Counted from the stretch's first letter, positions 48,518-60,092 are shown. The stretch: DNA of 64,000 nt from Gordionus sp. m RMFG-2023 (GCF_954871325.1 NC_088778.1:17015666-17079665), one strand, 5' to 3'. Program-made: numbers and translations. Notes: generated by a model not told the origin, from the letters alone.

Positions 48518-48877
48518 TAGTGATCTGCATCGGGCCTAATTTTTCAAGCCCGGCCCGGTCCGAAATTTTTTTTAAAGTTTTGCCGGCCCGGCCCGAACTG
48601 ATTTTTTTTTTAAATATTAGGGCCCGCCCCAGCCCTACTTTTGCAGATCTCTATTGTTATATGTGGTTTAGTTTCAATTAATAAAATCAATATTTTTATT
48701 TTACATAAAAAATTCAATAAATTGATAAATTTAGTATATTTAAAAAAAATTCTAAAGTCCGACCCTGCCCGAATTTTTTAAAAAAATAATAGGCCCGGCC
48801 CGACCCGAACCCGATTATTTTAAATAGAATTAGGCATCGGGCCAGGTACGGGCCGGGCCTAACTTTGCAGATCTCTA
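48518..48877. mobile_element. GC-tract hAT-type MITE, 360 bp, perfect 8-bp TSD
   Basis: Starts TAGTGATCTGCATCGGGCC and ends GGGCCTAACTTTGCAGATCT CTA, inverted partners. Both flanks are ATTTATGC (48510-48517 and 48878-48885), a perfect 8-bp TSD. Clusters of CCGGCCCGG-type blocks separated by T/A runs lie at each end, with 100 bp of AT-rich DNA between. It is nested in the hAT at 48133-51076 and is therefore younger than it. Confidence 0.93.
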
Positions 48878-49210
48878 ATTTATGCTATCTATTTATTTCA
48901 AATGATGGATCGAGATATAAGATTCTTTCAATTTATCTTTAGACTACAACTGTTAAATAAAAAAAAATTAATTTTTATTGGTCCTATCTTGTAAATTAAT
49001 ATCATGTATGTTATAATAAAGAAAAGTGATATTCTTTTTAAATGAAACTTTAAATTATGTGTTTTTCACAATTTATGATACAAAATTCGCTTTAACCAAA
49101 ATACTATCATGGTCTTCCTGCTGAAACTTTTTCAATGGCTGTAATGGTTAAAGAAAATAAAAAACGATATTAACAATGAAAAGTTTTGAATATAAAATCT
49201 TATGCTGTTT

Positions 49211-49290
49211 CAGGCGCGTACGCAGTGGGAAGGGGATCTTGGGGACAACCCCCCCCCCCCCCCCCCCCCCCCCCAAGGCCAAAAAACGCA
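49211..49290. mobile_element. DUF4371-hAT end signature with a 26-base C run
   Basis: CAGGCGCGTACGCAGTGGGA, GGGGATCTTGGGG, then C at 49249-49274. The same layout (CAG..CGTAGC-like start, then a G/C run) is seen at 27752 and 34385. It is either an end of another element nested in the 48133-51076 hAT or an internal relic. No partner end found. Confidence 0.5.
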
Positions 49291-49507
49291 GATGCCGGAT
49301 TATATTTTTCAAAAATATTATTCTTAACATTAATTTATATTTGTTAATATTTATTCCTATCTCATATATATATTAATTACATTTATTTATCACATTCATG
49401 TACTAAGTTATTTTATCAATTAATTTCGATTTCAAGCCTTGGCTTAATTTACCTATTATTTTTAAATTTTAGTGGCGTATTTATCTAAATTTCTAGTCAA
49501 ATTATAA

Positions 49508-50850
49508 TTATCTTTGATACTCATTGTCCAACGGAGAAAGAAATTGCAAGCTTGTCCAACGAGATCGAGTCTCCGCCATCAAGCAGTAACAGCTTTTATG
49601 GAGTTAGAAGAGCCGATTACTAATGCTATTACTGAAATATCACAATGGCTTGAAAAAAATATTTCCTCAGAAGCAAGAAAATTATTGAATTCAATACTTA
49701 TTCCAAATTTTTTTTCTCATTAGAATGTAATATTTAATTATACAACTATTTTATGTAATACTTTTCAAAAACATGACATCTTGATTAAGAAGATGAGAAT
49801 AGCGGAGAGCATTTTATTAGAACTCAAGGAAATTAGAGCTAATGTTGATGAAGAATTTCATATTTTATATGTTATTGTTGTCAAAAGCAGAGCTATACGT
49901 GTTTAATATTTGTCCCCCTCGACTTGCAACAAGCAAGCTCGTCGTCAAAACATTAATATAGGATCAGTAGAAGAGTATTATAAAACAAATGTCCCTTCTC
50001 TTAGATACATTTATAACCCAAATAAATGAATGGTTTTTAATTCATCGTGCAGCACTTAAAATCCGCAGATATTACTTCCAAAAGCCTTTCCAACCTTTTC
50101 AGATGGTGATAGAAAAAAAAATATTTGTTAGATTTTTATCATGAAGATGTTAAAATATCTTATGATGCCTTATTAGCTGAATAACTATGATTAAAAGATT
50201 AACTATGGTTGTTACAGTCCCAAAAAATGCTATGGATGCTTTGCATTATTTCAAACACATTTTAGATTATATTTCCAATGTACTAAAATGGTTATATATA
50301 TATATATTAACAACTCTTCCCATTAGTAAACTAATGAGAGAATATTCTCTTTTTTAAGAAGAATAACAGAGCCCTGCAGAAATATCATTTGCAGGGCACG
50401 GCCCAGATTTTTTAAAAAATTTTTTTTCGGCTCGGGTTTTTTTAAAAAAAATTTTCAGGCCTGGCCCGGCTTTTTTGAAAATAAAATTTTCAGGCCCGGC
50501 CAGAATTTTTTTAAAATAATTTATATTTATTTTTGATTTTTTTAGTTAATAATGGCGATTTAAAATATTTGGTTTTAATATATACAGCTCGGCCCGGATA
50601 TTTTTTTTGAAAAAATTTTCACGCCCAGCCCCGGTATATTTTTAAAAAAAATTTCGGGCCCGACCCGGGTATATTTAAAAAATTAAAATACGGTCCGGCT
50701 CAAGGGCCCAGCCTGCAGGTCTCTGAAAAATATAACAAGAAGTACAACTTCTGAAAGTAAATTGAAAGGTTTGAATCTTTTGAATATTCATAGACATTTG
50801 ACGACAAGCAAGGATGAGATAATTGAAAAATTAGCTAATCCCAACTAAGA
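49508..50850 (+). pseudogene. DUF4371-type hAT transposase, broken and split by a MITE
   Basis: Blocks in order: ACPTRSSLRHQAVTAFMELE with EPITNAITEISQWLEK (49540-49680; the L-C-P-T-R-W-T-V-R block, Trp replaced by Ser), RIAESILLELKEIRANVDEE (49795-49855), RRQNINIGSVEEYYKTNVPS (49948-50007; the R-x-N, EEYY block), then LTTLPIS near 50308 and, after the inserted MITE, TRSTTSESKLKGLNLLNIHR with HLTTSKDEIIEKLANPN (50735-50850; dimerization block). The upstream N-terminal half is missing. Stops and frame changes separate the blocks. Confidence 0.82.
50367..50725. mobile_element. GC-tract hAT-type MITE inserted inside a transposase gene
   Basis: Starts CAGAGCCCTGCAG and ends CTGCAGGTCTCTG. Flanks AAGAATAA (50359-50366) and AAAAATAT (50726-50733) match at 6 of 8. 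Several GGCCCGG blocks separated by T/A homopolymers lie at both ends. It sits within the dimerization region of the transposase at 49508-50850, so it landed after that gene was in place. Confidence 0.82.
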
Positions 50851-51935
50851 TTGGATTTTACATGTATAAAATACAATTATTCCTAAGAAAAATTATTTTA
50901 TATTATTATTTATGTTTAAAAAAATAGTAATAAAAAATGATTTAAAAGTAACGAAAATAAACGTTACTTTAAGTTTACAAACAATTATAACGGTTACAGA
51001 AGCTCTTCGTTATATTTTTAAAATTGGAGATATTATATATATCACAACTCTATTTGTAATTTTTTGCCCAACTCTGCACACAACTTACTAAAGATATTAG
51101 TAAATTGTGAAATAAAATCTAGTAAATTCAAAAATATAAAAAAATATGCTGAGGGCAAATAGACACCCTTTGAAAGAGATTATATAATTCGTTTAATTCA
51201 TTTATTTAAATTCTATTTGGGAAACTATATTTGCAATATGCCTGATTTTATATGTACACTAAGGCTTATTCTTGGTGCAATATGATGCAATGTGTGATTT
51301 AGATTTATAGTGCAATATGTATTAATTTTATCTGTGGAATGAATATTATTCTTTAGTAATATATATTTTATTATATGCACAATTGCGATAGGTATGTTTT
51401 TATGTGCAATTAGCTTGATTTTATATGTAAAATTCTTAAAATAATAATAATAATTTTGGGATCAAGACAGAATGACATTTTTTTGCATGCGCATTGCAAA
51501 ACTCCTTGCGATAGTTTAGGGGAATTACTAATAGGATAGGGACTTAAGCAAGTCTGCAACGACCTTATGGAAATCATATACTTACACCTATGGATTTAAT
51601 AATTATGCGAGAATTAATATCCCAAGGATTAATTATATATTTGTCAGCAACTTTGAATATTTAAGAATGGAAATTAATCTCGAAATAAACTTTTACCGGC
51701 TAAACGAAATCCCGGGACACAAAAATATCATGCATAGAAGGAAAAATGAAAGTCAAATTTTATTCTAATTCATTCGATTATTTAATGTATGAAATTATTT
51801 AATTAATATGTTTATTATAATATTAATTTCCCATTGATATTCATGTAATATAAAATAATTAGCGAAATAAAGTTATAAATATTTTTACAATTATTTTCTT
51901 TTTAAAAACTTGTGTGTTAAATATGCCACAATGTC

Positions 51936-52275
51936 TACAGATCTGCATAAGGCCTAATTATAAAAAATATATTCGGCCCGATCCCAAACGAATATATTTT
52001 ATTTGTCCCGAAAAGCCAGACCCTAAATAAAAATTATTTATCCCCGGCCCGAATTTATTATATGGAAATTATTATTTTTTTCGATCTAGTTTTACATTAG
52101 ATTGAACAAAAAAAAATTAAGTTTATTATCATTCTACAAACAAATAAAAAAATATTTGCTACTTATTTCTTGCAAAAATTTTAAAATATATTAATTTTAT
52201 TTAAAATTTGATCCTGATCCGGTCCAAACTTTCTTTAAACATATTAGGCCTGACCCAGAGATTATCAAGATCCAC
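51936..52275. mobile_element. GC-tract MITE, decayed right end
   Basis: Left end TACAGATCTGCATAAGGCCT matches the TAGTGATCTGCATCGGGCC family start. Right cluster CCTGATCCGGTCC and TTAGGCCTGACCCAGAGA points inward, but the last bases are not a clear partner, so the border near 52275 is approximate and no TSD was found. Confidence 0.6.
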
Positions 52276-52974
52276 CCACCTATTTTTTTATGTCTAAACT
52301 TTACGCTTTCTTTTTATTTTGAAAATATGAAATATTTAAGAATTTGCCATACTACTTATATTTAAAGTATAATAACTCGTGGTCCAGTATTCGTCCCAGT
52401 CTAGGATTTTGTATAAATATTAGAAAGTATAATGTCTATCTGTAAAAAAAAATTTGAAACAAAAAAGAAGCAATTTTTATTTTATATCCGTTTTCGGTTT
52501 TTGGTAATAAACTTATTTTCAATAAAATAAATTTTATATCTTATTAAAGGGCTATTCTAGAGTTATTTAAGAAAATTTAAATTATGTTTTTAGCTAAATT
52601 ACTTTTTGAGACTTAAAATTAAAAATAGTGTATTTTGGAATTTTGGTGTTTTTAAAGATAGCCATATCTCATGAAGTAAGCTGAGTTGGAAATTAAAATG
52701 ATATATTTTTAATAGTTGATGTTCGAAGAGACCCGGGTTGAATCTTCAGTTGATTCGATATGGAATACAACGTATATAGATCATAATTGTAATGAAATAA
52801 TTTGATGTGCAAAAAATACTAAAAAAAAAATTTGCTTGCAATGAAAAATAAAAATTAGAAAAAAATCATAAAATGTCAAAAAATTATTATGTAGGATAAA
52901 AAAAAATTTGGACCTAAAATAGAAAAGTGAAGAAAAAAATGACTAGGAAAATAAATAAATTTTTTTAAAAAAAT

Positions 52975-53325
52975 AATCCTTTTTGAATAAAAATTTTTTT
53001 TTGATTGACACTTTATTTTTTGATTGTTTTTTCCTTTTTGATTGACACTTTTCCTTTTTAGATTGGATTTTTTCTTTTTTGGTTTGACACTTTTCCTATT
53101 TTGATCGGACTTTTTACTATGCCTTTGAGACTATTGGGTCTTTTCCTATTTAGTTTAACTTTTTTTTGATCAGTACGCCTTTGGGACTTTTTCTTTTTGA
53201 TTGACACTTTTCCTTTTTTGATCTTCTTTTTTGATTGACCCTCTTCCTTTTTTGATTAGACAGTTTCCTTTAATGATTGACACCTACCTTTTTTTGATAG
53301 GGACTTTTCCTGTTTTGAATAGGAA
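52975..53325. repeat. Minisatellite, TTTTTGATTGACACTTTTCC unit
   Basis: About 12 imperfect copies of a 24-30-base unit TTTTTGATTGACACTTTTCC, with variants in the second half (GGACTTTTCC, GACCCTCTTCC). It is a strand-biased T-rich tract (pyrimidine-rich on the plus strand), which could form unusual structure in the transcript of intron 4. Confidence 0.85.
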
Positions 53326-53519
53326 ACTCTGTATTTTTATTTAATTCATAAATTTCGATAAGAATGATTTATATTCATTCATATGGATCGAATAATAGTA
53401 TTATACGCTGAAGCGAATAAATTATTTGGTTTTTTAAAAGAATAAAATATTTTCTAGATATTTTATTTGGTACACAATTTTTTTAAAACCTTTTATTATA
53501 TGCACGTAAAATACAATTA

Positions 53520-53850
53520 GAATAATCAGAGTGAGAAACCGGAACAAATCTAGGAACCAGATCCTGGAACCCTCTTTTGAATTTGATAGAACCGAAATGA
53601 GAAACCATTTTAAAATTTTCAGGAATTGGTCTGGAACCAGCTTTAACAATTGCAAGGTATGATTCATTATAGCGTTATTTAATTTTTAGTTTTCTATTTT
53701 TTTTGATAGCTTTAACAGTTCAGTACCTGGAACTCTTTAAATCACATCAAATTTAAGAACAAAAACTTAGAAATCACTTTCAAAATTTTAGGAACCTTAA
53801 CTACTTTTTTTTAAAAATAGTCAGAACCGGAAACCAGAACCCATTTTCAT
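53520..53850. mobile_element. Remnant of a GGAACC-rich hAT-like element
   Basis: Repeated (C/A)GGAACC and AGAACCGG words (53535-53645, 53725-53760, 53820-53845) in both orientations resemble subterminal repeats. A related trace (GAACGTTCCGGGAACGGAAC) lies at 25152-25171. Ends and TSD could not be set. Confidence 0.4.
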
Positions 53851-53968
53851 TCAGGCTAAAATATCTGAGAATAACTAATCGTTTTTAAAGTAAATTTATA
53901 AAAAAAGACATAAGTTTTCCTAATTGTTTCTTCTCTTCTAGAGACATGGTATTTTTGATAATAGATTC

Positions 53969-54055
53969 TAATGATCTCCATCGAGTTTTTCAAGCCCGGC
54001 CTGAAATTTTCTTAAAAAATTTGTCCGGTCAGATCCCAAGAGGACATTCAGTTTT
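53969..54055. mobile_element. Truncated GC-tract MITE (left end only)
   Basis: TAATGATCTCCATCGAG then TTTTTCAAGCCCGGCCTGAA matches the first 70 bases of the 48518 element; the rest is missing. The short 85-codon open frame over it is a chance frame. Confidence 0.55.
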
Positions 54056-54816
54056 TCAGAGAAAAGATACAAGTATTAAATTATTGTCTAGAATTACCTC
54101 ATCATTGCTTAAGGAAAAGGAGCTAAGGAAAATATATAAAATAAATATTTATATATCACCAAAAATAAAAACAAAAATTATTCATCTCAGGTTTGCGAGA
54201 TAGTCTTTATCTTCCTCTTCATCACCATGAGAAAAACATATCAATGCTAGAATCTCTTTCTATCCTTTCTTTAGTTTGAAATGATTTCCTTTATTTGCTA
54301 GCCCTTTATCTCCAAATAAGGGAAAATGAATCAAGATCCCTGAAATTCCTTTACCACTCTTTTATTGTTGATTGATTGTAAAAATGCTTGAATAAATTGG
54401 ACACTTGTCAACTATAAGATTTGCGCCCATATCATAGATCAGAAGTATTTCATAAGAGCTGTAGGTCTGGTCCTAAGCTGCCGTAAATGGATCTTAAAAA
54501 TCGCGCGAAGCTTACATAAAAAATTATGCATGGCATGATGATACACATTGATAATATGTTGTCTAATTTAGATTTTAATAATTCTTGGTCCCAATGAGTG
54601 TATAATACGAAAATTTGATATTGCTTTTTCTTTGCTAATTCACATCTATTCTATATGATAGCTTTTCTGTGCTCTTAAATTTTGTCGAATTTGTTATAAT
54701 TATGGAAGATTTTTTTTATTAATTAATGACAATTCAAAATTAAAAAAAAACAGCCGCACTCATATTTAAATTTTAATTATAACTTTAAAAAAATATTTTT
54801 GATAATAATATATATA

Positions 54817-57563
54817 TGTCGTAATTTTTAAGGGATCAGAACTATCCGGGATAATCACGGGTTTTAAAGGGATCCCTATAAGAATTCAATTTTTAAAAGG
54901 ATAAAGAACTATACGGTAATATCATGTTTGAACCATGTTATAGAAGAAATTTAATTTAAAACGCGTTTTACGCGCGTTTTGCTTTATTTTTTTTAATGGT
55001 ATTTATTTATTTTCAATATTGTTTTTTTGGTCTTATGAAATAAGATATGCCTAATATAGGGTATCAATCGATAGCTAATCAAAATATCTACTCAACTGGA
55101 GGTCAATTTCTTCCCCTTAATGGGCGAGTCTAGATCTGGAGTCAGGAATATTTTTATCAATATAAAATATCGATATGGGAATCAAATAATAGCTAATTTT
55201 AATATCTTTTGACTGAAAGTCTTCATTCTTGGTGTTGATCGGTATGATGTCTGGAGGGTGGATGGGGGGGGGGGTGTAAAAAATAATTTTTTTTGATATG
55301 GGTTTCAAATAAAATGTAATTAAATATTTTTTTATTGTAATAATAATATCACTCATAGAGGGCGTGTCTAGGTCTTAAGGGGTCAAGAATATTTTTATCA
55401 ACTTAAAATATCGATATGGGTATCAAATAAAAGCTAATTTAAATATCTTTAGATTGAAAGTATTCATTTTTTGTCTTGATGGGTATGACTTGGTCTAGGG
55501 GGGGGGGAGGTGTAAAAAATATTTTTTTTTGTAATAATAATAATTACTCATAGAGGGCGAGTCTAGGTCTTGGGGGTAGACATCTGTAAAGTTAGGCCCG
55601 ACTCCGGCCCGGGGTCGGACTCGAACCTCACTCTATTTAAAATAATTGGGTTCGGGCCGGGCCGGGCCTAATATTTCTAAAAAAAATTCGGGCTGGGTCG
55701 GGTTGGACCTTGGAATTTTTTTTAAATATATCTAAATTTATCAATTTTATATTGAATTTTTTATGTAAAATAATAATATTTGATTTTATTTATTGAAACT
55801 AAACGACATATAACATATGTCTTATATTTTGAGTAATTATAAAAATTAATATCTATATTTATATAAATTTGGGCCAGGCCGGGTCGGTAAATTTTTTAAA
55901 AAATACTTTTGAGTTCGGGGAGCCGGCAAAACTTTTTTAAAAAATACTTTTGAGTTCGGGCCCGGCCGGCAAAACTTTTTTAAAAAAATTTCGGGCCGGG
56001 CCGGGCTTGGAAAATTAGGCTCGATGCAGATCATTATTTGGGGGGTCAGGAATATTTTGTATCAAATAAAAGCTAATTTAAATATTTCTTGATTGTAATA
56101 TATATACTCTAAGTAGGCGGGAGATCTTAGGTGGTCAGGAATATTTATATAAACACAAAATATTGATATAGGTATCAAATAAAAGGTTTTTTAAATATCT
56201 TTTGACTGAAAGTATTTACTATCTTAAAGGGTTAGACTTGATCTGGGAATGGGAGGGGGGGTAAAAATAAAAATTTATATGGGTATCAAATAAATAGTAA
56301 TTAAAAAATCTTTTGATTATATCAATTTTATCATGCTAAGAGGGCATCTTAAGATATAATGAATATTATAACGCAAAACATAAACATGGGTATTAAATAA
56401 AAGATAAATACAAAATATTTAGACCTCAATATTAAATATTATAAGCAGTGGTTAAATATAGTTATTGCTTTTTAAAACTCATTGTAGCATAATGATAAAA
56501 TTATTTGTTAATGTTAACAACTTAATCTAATTTGTAATATTTTTAAATCTCAAAATTTCGGTTATATTTAAAACCATCGATTCACAAATTTTAAAATGAC
56601 ATAAATTTTTTTTATTGCAGATTTAAATTATTCTTTATAAGCTAATCATCTATTATTAAAAGATTTTTTAATTACTATTTATTTGATACCCATATAAAAA
56701 ATGTTATCCCCCCCCCCAACATTCCCAGATCAAGTCTAATCCTTTAAGATAATAAATACTTTCAGTCAAAAGATATTTAAAATACCTTTTATTTGATTCC
56801 TATAACAATATTTTGTGTTTATATAAATATTCCTGACCAACTAAGATCTCCCGCCTGCTTAGAGTATAATTATTACAATCAAGAGATATTTAAACTAGTT
56901 TATCTGATACCCTTATCGATATTTATGTTGAAAAACATATTCCCGATCCCCCCCCCTTCCTCCTCCCTACCAAGACCTAAACCTGTCCGGTATGAGGGAT
57001 TATTATTATTATAATAAAAAAATATTTAATTACCTTTTATTTGACCCCATATCAAAAAAAAATATTTTTTACACCACCCTCCCCCCCCCCCTCTATCCAT
57101 CCTCCAGATCAAGTCATCATACCCATCAAGACAAAAAATGCACTTTCAAGCTAGAGATATTTAAATTAGCTTTTATTTGATATGCATATCGATATTTTGT
57201 GTTGATAAAAATATTTCTGACCCCCCAAGACCTAGACTCGTCCATTAAGGGAGAGATATTGACTCCAGTTGAATAGATCTTTTGATTATCTACCGATTGA
57301 TACCCTATATTAGACATATCTTATTTCATAAGACAAATAAAACAACACTGAAAATTAATAAATAACAATAAATTTAAAAAGAAATAAAACGAAACGAAAC
57401 GCGCATAAAACGCTTTTTAAAATTAGATTCCTCTTAATCACGATTAAAACGTGTTAATGCCATACTATCATTCCTTAACTTAAAACCCTAATTTTTTAAT
57501 TATCCCTTTAAAACCCGTGATGATCCCGGATAGTTCTGTCTGATCCTTTTAAAAATTATGACA
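54817..57563. mobile_element. Long-TIR foldback-like element (copy 2), with a MITE inside
   Basis: Left end TGTCGTAATTTTTAAGGGAT; complement of the right end TGTCATAATTTTTAAAAGGA. The arms share GATAGTTCTGxxCC/ACTATCCGGGAT, the GGGTATCAATCGATAGCTAA block and G-run units, now about 120-150 bp with TTGATxGGTATGAxxTGxTCT and GGGGGG. The core 56375-56655 (ACATAAACATGGGTATTAAA, ATAATGATAAAATTATTTG, AAACCATCGATTCACAAATT) is shared with 45548-45830 of copy 1. Copy 2 lacks the open frame of copy 1 and carries a nested MITE (55577-56036). TSD not clear. Confidence 0.72.
55577..56036. mobile_element. GC-tract hAT-type MITE, 460 bp, nested in copy 2
   Basis: Left end TAGACATCTGTAAAGTTAGG and right end TAGGCTCGATGCAGATCATTA are inverted partners of the 48518 family. 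Flanks CTTGGGGG (55569-55576) and TTTGGGGG (56037-56044) match at 7 of 8: it landed in a G run of the host element's minisatellite. The right cluster holds three tandem copies of a 60-base GC-tract unit. Confidence 0.88.
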
Positions 57564-57848
57564 ATGAATTTAATATACTTTATTATTTTTTTCATTAATT
57601 TTTATATAAATTTTCAGGGTTGTTAAAGTATCATGATACAAAAATGTCGTATCTCTATCTCTAAGATATACTGTTATAAAATGTATATGTACCTAGATAG
57701 CATTTCAGTTTTTGGATACTTTTCCATATACATTTTATACTTCTATTTAACGCTTTTTTATCAAAAAAATAAAAATATTTGAATGCAAAATTCATTTTAT
57801 CTCATATGAGCATATAATTTAAATAAATATATATTAAAAAATATTTAG

Positions 57849-58717
57849 CAGAGACCTGCAGAGGTACCATTTATACGGCCCGACCCGGTCCGGTCCGGGT
57901 TTAAAAATTTTTTTTTAGGCCGGCTCGGAATTTTTAAAAATTATATTCGACCTGGTATATTCAAAAAATTCATTATTTCGTATTTTATCATATTTTTCGG
58001 CGAGTATTATCATTTAATAAGCAAGTATATTAGCTAATGTTGTTAAACGGCTCGTTTTGAGCCGATTTTTAAAAACGGCTAACTCATTATCTTCGCCAGA
58101 AAAATATTGACCAAGCCTCGAAATTTTGATACTATATGTCTATACCTTTGCTCCTTCTATGAGCAAAATTTTCAGGCTTGCATAATATTTTTCTGGATAA
58201 AACACTGAGTTAGCCGTTTTTAAAAATCGGCTCAAAACGAGCCATTTAACAACACTATATTTTTTTATATTCTAAACAGATATTTAGTAAATTACAAATT
58301 GATACTATAAAAAATTTGTGTAAATAAAATTTTGAGATACTATGTATTTATAAAAAAAATATGATATTTTTAATAAAAAATATAACATATATTATATATT
58401 ATATAATAATGTATTTAATCCTTTGCGTATTTATTCCATGGCAGGAAAACTATAATTTTATTATGTAATATATACTATGAGTGTTAGCTAGTGTTAACTT
58501 TTACCAAACATTATATTAATCATAACTATATATAATCATTATAACCATATCTAATTGACAAATATAATAATTCATGTTGTATAAATTTTTTAAAAAAATA
58601 CGGCCCGGCCCGGGTTTTTTTAAAAAAAATTTTCAGGCCCGGCCCGGGTATATTTTAAAAATTTAAAATACGCCCTGGTACCCGGGCCGGGCTTAGGGCC
58701 GGGTCTGCAGGTCTCTG
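57849..58717. mobile_element. GC-tract hAT-type element, 869 bp, perfect 8-bp TSD, with a nested MITE
   Basis: Starts CAGAGACCTGCAGAGGTACC and ends GTCTGCAGGTCTCTG. Both flanks are ATATTTAG (57841-57848 and 58718-58725), a perfect TSD. GCCCGACCCGG and GGCCCGGG clusters at the ends border an AT-rich interior that contains a TAGTGTTGTTAAA-family MITE (58035-58257). No transposase. Confidence 0.93.
58035..58257. mobile_element. MITE, TAGTGTTGTTAAACGGCTC family, nested
   Basis: Starts TAATGTTGTTAAACGGCTCG and ends GAGCCATTTAACAACACTA, with inner CGGCTAACTCA and TGAGTTAGCCG inverted words. 223 bp, the same length as the 29798 copy and very similar to it. Flanking bases do not show a clear 8-bp repeat. 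It is younger than the 57849-58717 element that holds it. Confidence 0.85.
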
Positions 58718-59891
58718 ATATTTAGTCTAATATAAAAAATTTATGTAATATTAAAACTTATATATATATATAAAAAAATATAAATATTCATTAAATATTC
58801 TTTTTTTCCCATTTAAATATATAGATATCACTTCAAGATTGTGAAGGATATTTTTATCATATAAAGGAATATATAAATCTTTGCTTAGCCATGAAGCCCA
58901 TTAATTATTAAAAACAATACCATTAATGCACAAAATTATTTTAAGAGAATCAATTAATATATAATTTTTTTAAAATAATTTTATAGATGTACCACTAACT
59001 TTTAATGAATAAATTATAAGTTTAATATAAAATTTAAAATCGTTTTAAATGAGAATTTGCTCGAAAGAACGATAAAAATATGGGTACTTTTTTATAATTT
59101 TTTTTATATGGTTTCGAATTTAATGAGAACAAAATATAAAAATAAATTGTATCTATTTTTAGATCCATTTAAAAAGTATCTTTTAACAACTCTGATTTTA
59201 AATGAATAAAAGTTTAGCTCATAATTGTCTGAAATTCATAAGGTAGGTGTTTTAAATATGCTGGAATACATTTCCGGTAAAATCGGATTTTAAAATTTGA
59301 AAAATTAGCTTAACAAATGATTTGAAATTGATAAAATAACACGTTGACTGAAAAAACTTATAGACGTTAACATATATAAACATAACCATTTATATGATAT
59401 CGCGATTCCCTCATTAGCTAAATGATTTGAACAGATTAATCCATTTAAATTATTTTAGGTTGCTATCTATGAGCAACATCTTGCTCCAGAATAAGACATT
59501 TATAAATGAAAAGTTAACACTTTATACCTAAAATTGTTTATATAAATATTTATATTGTTTTAAGGGTATTTCCGTCTGCAGTAACTAATACAGTATTTCT
59601 ATATAAATTAAATCTAAAACCATCTCCATTCTACGATATATAAAAAGGTGTTGATCTACATATATATATACTTTATGATTTGTGATAATAACTTGCATAG
59701 AAATATTTTAGCAAAAATTTCTCAAATCGTTATAGAAATGTCTCAGAACGTATATTCAGTTCAGACTCTTTTCTCGTTCCGTAATTTCGCTCGAAGTTTC
59801 GGGTGCCCTGAAATTTACATATTCTATAATTTGATATAATATATTCTACCATAAACCATATAGTAAACATATCAATGTAATCTAACCTTAG

Positions 59892-60092
59892 GCTCGCCTT
59901 TATATGCTATTATATGGACAACAACACCATGGACACTTCCTTTTAATCAAGCGATTACTTATAATAATAATTTTGAATATGCTTGTGTCAAATTTGGCAA
60001 CGATAACAATCATTATATACTGTTAAAATCAGTCGTAAATAAATTAGAAGAAAAGTTAAATATTAAAGCAGAAATTGTAAATATATTTAAAG
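59892..60092 (+). CDS. IARS2: Mitochondrial isoleucyl-tRNA synthetase, exon 5
   Basis: Starts the CP1 editing domain: [20 protein letters not shown] (codons 256-275), where [13 protein letters not shown] is the threonine-rich editing-site signature of IleRS. Then [20 protein letters not shown]. It ends in phase 1 (Gly codon) before a 43-base intron (60093-60135). Confidence 0.93.

Larger units (their letters stand above)
48133..51076 (+). mobile_element. hAT element (2.9 kb) with later insertions
   Basis: Left end CAAGGTTGGGCATGTTAC; complement of the right end CAGAGTTGGGCAAAAAATT. Flanks CCCATAAC (48125-48132) and CACACAAC (51077-51084) match at 6 of 8. CGTTAC/GTAACG-type words cluster inside both ends (48170-48250 and 50950-51010). 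The interior has a broken DUF4371-type transposase (49508-50850) and two nested GC-tract MITEs (48518-48877; 50367-50725). The C-run signature at 49211-49274 may mark the end of a further element inserted here, in which case the transposase could belong to that one. Confidence 0.75.
43496..59891 (+). other. Intron 4 of the synthetase gene, 16,396 bp, filled with transposons
   Basis: The donor (GTAATT at 43496) and acceptor (TTAG at 59888-59891) join exons whose split Ser codon and protein sequence (SSP before the CP1 domain, as in human IARS2) agree. No unrelated gene was recognised inside. Named elements cover more than half of it; the rest is plain AT-rich DNA, for example 43496-44167, 46874-48132, 51084-51935, 52276-52974, 54056-54816 and 58718-59890, in which I see no gene. 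Weak open frames at 47131-47364 (minus), 47866-48078 (minus) and 53434-53667 (minus) look like chance. Confidence 0.88.

Noticed and set aside
49148-49376. Open frames over the C run (poly-Pro / poly-Gly reading).
   Set aside because: They are produced by the 26-base homopolymer and have no protein-like context.
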